From Ruminococcus sp. UBA946 (GTDB lineage: Bacteria > Bacillota > Clostridia > Oscillospirales > Ruminococcaceae), in the NCBI GenBank assembly GCA_002293295.1, contig DBCY01000072.1, positions 7,806 to 23,822 on the forward strand: 16,017 nucleotides of DNA. The letters are read 5' to 3'. A program made the position numbers and the translations under genes. The notes under the pieces were generated by a model that saw nothing but the letters and a program-made list of their open reading frames with translations, made no database searches and was not told the origin of the DNA. Of the stretch, positions 13,225 to 16,017 are shown one piece after another (position 1 is the stretch's first letter; each line of letters begins with the position of its first letter).

Positions 13225-15690
13225 CTATAATATTTCCTCCCACCTGATAACCGCCGTGTCGCCTGTTTTAAGCGGGGACATAAAGCCTGCGTCCTTTCCG
13301 TTGAGCGTTAAAATCATCTTTCCGCTTGCGGGGGGATTTTCAAGGTCAAGCCCGGAAAGGCTTATAAGCTCTATGAATTCATGACGGTTATTATCGGGAT
13401 TCGGTTTAAGAACGCATTTTTTTCCGTTCAGGGTAATATAAAACCCATCCGGGGAACCGGCTCCGGTCTGCGTCGTTTCAGCGGATTTTTTCAGGGATGT
13501 ACCGTCTGAATCCTTTTTATCCGCCGTATTTGCAGCCCCGGCAATCGCATTGTCAAGCTCGGGCGGAACAAAATATACGTTATTGTCAATAACGGTAAAA
13601 GGGGGCTTTTCTGTTATTCCGCCGTCCTTGGGTTCGTTTTTGCCGTTAAGGCGGGCTTCTTCGTGCGCAAGCTTTGCAGCCGCTTCCCGTTCGGCGATTG
13701 ATTTTGCCAGCAGGCCTGCTTTAGAACTTTTTACTGTTGATTTTTCGCCGACGAAAATATCGTCGCCGTCTTTGAGGTAATAGTCAAAGCCAATCACCTT
13801 CCCGCCGATATAAAAGCTGACGGTATTGGTATCAAAGGGCAAAACAAGCATTAAGTCGCCCAGCGTTGAAATTTCCGATACGGTGACATTGTCAAAATTC
13901 TGGACCTGATAATTCCCGTCGGCAGGCTTGTCATTAACATTCGCAACAACTCCGAAGCGGTATTTCACATTATCGACCGTTACGAAACGCTCCGAAACAT
14001 CCCCCGCCAGAGCCGATATTTTAACGCCGGCGTTAATTCCGCTGTTTGCGGGTGTAAACTCAATAATATCCCCCTGTTTCACAGCCGTGTCAATCGAAGC
14101 GGCGTTCCCGTTAAGCCTGATTTCGGCAGGACTGGCAATTTCACCCTTAAGGGTCTGCCTTTCGCCGTTTAAGGTAAAAGTAAGGCTGCGTCCGCTTCTG
14201 CCGATAATCTGGGTGGTTTTATATCCAGCCATGACCAGCAGGTCGATAAGCGATATTGTTCTGGTGTCAAAAATGCGCATTTTCTTTCCGTTCAGCATAA
14301 CGACGGAAAAATCATACCCCTTGTTCATAGTCGCCGTCAAGCCGATCCCGACGGGGGTTACATATTCGGGACCGGAGGCATTTTCATCGTCAATGCTGAT
14401 ATGCTTTACAGGCTGGCGTCCTCCGACGGCAACCCTGTTTTCGGGAATACCGAGCTTTTCGGCAACCGCCCCGGCAATACCGGATATTAAGCTCCCGCCT
14501 CCTACGAGGAACACGGCGGCTGGCGGTTTGCCGTTAGCCTTGATAATATTCTCTGCAATGTTTTCGGCAAGACTGCCCAGCGCAGGATAAATACTCTCAT
14601 AAAATTTAACGGCGGCAACCTCATGCTCAAATCCCAGAATGTCAGTGTAGGAGAAAGAATCACCGGAGGCGCGGAGCTTGATTTCCTCCGCCGTGGTGAA
14701 ATCAACGAGATATGTTCTTATTATTTCCTCGGTAATTTCATCCCCTGCTGTTGTCGACATTGCGTAAGCCACGATACTGCCGTTCTGTGAAACGGCGATA
14801 TCCGAGGTGCCCGCGCCTATATCCACAAGGGCAACGTTAATAAGCCTTATTTCGGGCGGTATAATAACATTCATGGCGGCAATGGGCTCCAGCGTCAGGC
14901 TGAACACCTCAAGCCCGCATAAATCCATGACCGAATAAAGGCTTTCCACAACTACGTTCGGAAGAAAAGCCGCTATCAGTTCAACCTTTGCGGTTTTGCC
15001 CTTATGTCCGGCAAGCGTCTTAATTCTGTAACCGTCAAGTGCGTATTCTATTACGGTATGACCGACGCAGTAAAAAATCAGCGAGTCGTTTTTAACCTCT
15101 TCGTCAAGCTTACTCTGCGCCGACAGTACGGTATCGACTTCAAACGAACGCACGGTTTCATCGGTCATGGGTCCTTTTTCCGAAATATCGAACTCCAGCT
15201 CGGCGCGCCGGGTTTTTAAAGCCCTGCCCGCCGCCGCTATGGCTACTTTATTCAGCCTGATTTTATTTTTCCTCTCCAGCTCGTCCTTAACAAGGCTTAC
15301 AATCCGGGAAACCTCTTTAATATCCTCAATCTGACCGTCAATCATGGAACGCTGCGTATGGGGTATTGTAACGGAGGAAACCACATGGTAAATATTCTGT
15401 TCCCTGTCAATATATCCGAGAATGCCGACTACGGTACGCGTGCCTATATCAAGGGCGAAAATATCGTTATCGGTCTGTTTCCTCAGGTATGGTTTGGAGG
15501 TTTTATTCTTTGATGCCTTTGTTTTCGCGGATGATTTGTTATATTTCCTTTTAGCCGGCTTCCCGGCGGCTTTTTTAACAGCTCCGTTTACGGAAGCACC
15601 GGAATCCGGAATTTCGGCGGAAGCGTTTTTACGCTCCTGTCCGTCAGCCTTTTCACGCGGATTTTCGGTTGTTTTAACAGTCCCTGCCAT
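13225..15690 (-). CDS. FtsA/PilM-like actin-fold protein with C-terminal beta-grasp-like modules (821 aa)
   Basis: Predicted ATP-binding actin-fold protein of the FtsA/PilM superfamily, of a kind I associate with clostridia, probably acting at the membrane in division or envelope assembly. After a Lys/Ala-rich, likely disordered N-terminus (1-74) come phosphate 1 (ALDIGTRTVVGILG, 79-92), an FtsA-like 1C region, phosphate 2 (ALVDIGAGTSDIAV, 287-300) and the adenosine motif (VFLVGGGSLISG, 393-404). Residues from about 450 hold repeated LNG-containing modules, and the end (FYITLNGKKCVLKP, later MILTLNGKDAGFMSPLKTGD) has the look of beta-grasp domains. No amphipathic membrane-targeting helix of classical FtsA is obvious at the C-terminus. 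The gene stands alone, with its own promoter (15753-15781) and terminator. The start at ATG 15690 is tentative: the best site, AAGGAGG, lies about 26 nt upstream beyond a small hairpin. True cell-division FtsA is about 420 residues, so this is a paralogue. Confidence 0.85.
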   Translation of the reverse strand: MAGTVKTTENPREKADGQERKNASAEIPDSGASVNGAVKKAAGKPAKRKYNKSSAKTKASKNKTSKPYLRKQTDNDIFALDIGTRTVVGILGYIDREQNIYHVVSSVTIPHTQRSMIDGQIEDIKEVSRIVSLVKDELERKNKIRLNKVAIAAAGRALKTRRAELEFDISEKGPMTDETVRSFEVDTVLSAQSKLDEEVKNDSLIFYCVGHTVIEYALDGYRIKTLAGHKGKTAKVELIAAFLPNVVVESLYSVMDLCGLEVFSLTLEPIAAMNVIIPPEIRLINVALVDIGAGTSDIAVSQNGSIVAYAMSTTAGDEITEEIIRTYLVDFTTAEEIKLRASGDSFSYTDILGFEHEVAAVKFYESIYPALGSLAENIAENIIKANGKPPAAVFLVGGGSLISGIAGAVAEKLGIPENRVAVGGRQPVKHISIDDENASGPEYVTPVGIGLTATMNKGYDFSVVMLNGKKMRIFDTRTISLIDLLVMAGYKTTQIIGRSGRSLTFTLNGERQTLKGEIASPAEIRLNGNAASIDTAVKQGDIIEFTPANSGINAGVKISALAGDVSERFVTVDNVKYRFGVVANVNDKPADGNYQVQNFDNVTVSEISTLGDLMLVLPFDTNTVSFYIGGKVIGFDYYLKDGDDIFVGEKSTVKSSKAGLLAKSIAEREAAAKLAHEEARLNGKNEPKDGGITEKPPFTVIDNNVYFVPPELDNAIAGAANTADKKDSDGTSLKKSAETTQTGAGSPDGFYITLNGKKCVLKPNPDNNRHEFIELISLSGLDLENPPASGKMILTLNGKDAGFMSPLKTGDTAVIRWEEIL

Positions 15691-15752
15691 ATAGTTTTTT
15701 CGCTTCCGGAAAAGAAGCCCTCCTTGCTGATTATTTTTCTGAATATACTATT

Positions 15753-15781
15753 ATTATATTACATTCCTTTTTAAATTACAA
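15753..15781 (-). promoter_or_regulatory. Sigma-A type promoter of the FtsA-like gene
   Basis: On the minus strand TTGTAA (15776-15781), a 17-nt spacer and TATAAT (15753-15758). Transcript start is expected near 15746, giving a leader of about 56 nt. Confidence 0.75.
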
Positions 15782-16017
15782 GGGAAATTAATAAATAAAT
15801 ACAAACCAGCTCCTAACCGCTATTCCCCGGCAATTATAGTGCGTTAAGTTGAAAACCCTTTAGGGTTTTCAACGGGAGCGTTGCTCCCTGTCCGCTGTAT
15901 AGCAACGGAAAACTTCCTGTAAACATTTAGTGTTTTAAACTTAACCTGCAATATAATGCGTACTGAACAATTACACATTTTGTGTAATTGTTCCCGGAAA
16001 CAGACAAGTCTGTTTCC
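15782..16017. other. Non-coding region with a cluster of hairpins
   Basis: No supported gene in these 236 bases. From 15843 an outer 8-bp pairing (15843-15850 with 15938-15945) encloses a 12-bp perfect hairpin (15848-15873), which shares its first three bases with the outer arm. Inside are also a 6-bp GGGAGC/GCTCCC hairpin (15874-15888) and weaker ones at 15891-15909 and 15920-15936. Two further perfect hairpins follow: 15965-15993 (12-bp stem, 5-nt loop) and 15996-16017 (10-bp arms, 2-nt centre), the latter ending at the window edge. Function is unknown; a structured RNA, a regulatory leader or palindromic repeats are possible. Confidence 0.6.

Noticed and set aside
13928..14590. Plus-strand reading frame of 220 codons inside the FtsA-like gene
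   Set aside because: Antisense shadow of a clear coding region; no homology or start signals.

Overview
The window looks like the chromosome of a Gram-positive gut-type clostridium (Ruminococcus/Oscillospiraceae-like). The reasons are a moderately GC-rich sequence, strong Shine-Dalgarno sites, a lipoprotein-anchored binding-protein transporter without outer-membrane parts, an FtsA-like protein of a type I associate with clostridia, and the tail of a Tn1549/CTn-type conjugative element. No tool was run; species, completeness of the mobile element and expression are inferences.

Left part (1-9010, minus strand): a conjugation block read right to left. Order: VirB6/TrbL-like channel protein, a 37-aa membrane peptide, PrgI, a VirB4 ATPase with an unusual Thr/Glu/Pro-rich membrane-anchored N-terminus, a CD1108-type protein lacking its usual C-terminal hydrolase, a 102-aa membrane protein, a DUF4315-like protein and topoisomerase III. 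Relaxase, coupling protein and integrase are not in the window. The block starts abruptly at the channel gene, topB and the CD1108-type gene are shortened, and the latter has ATA where a start codon is expected. This suggests a decaying or rearranged element.

The most striking feature is a family of repeat elements between these genes. Each full copy (A 1677-1824, B 2151-2304, C 4393-4578) has inverted arms of 32 nt built from 7-nt units (GTGTGGA, GTTTGGA, GTGTGAA) around an 84-90 nt AT-rich spacer. They sit between the stop codon of one gene and the ribosome binding site of the next. Two genes take their last residues and stop codon from an arm, and topB ends inside an arm fragment. A single arm (9032-9063) lies between the channel gene and a divergent four-helix-bundle (S23/IVS-type) gene. 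That gene has its own near-consensus promoter and a ribosome binding site that is a piece of the arm sequence.

Right part: the four-helix-bundle gene is followed by a binding-protein-dependent ABC importer (lipoprotein, FecCD permease, ATPase) of the iron-siderophore/heme/cobalamin class, then a small three-helix membrane protein. A large FtsA/PilM-like actin-fold protein with C-terminal beta-grasp-like modules lies on the minus strand, with its own promoter and terminator. The gaps here carry other heptanucleotide arrays of different sequence and several perfect hairpins. At least five unrelated 7-nt repeat types occur in 16 kb. The last 175 nt are a cluster of hairpins.
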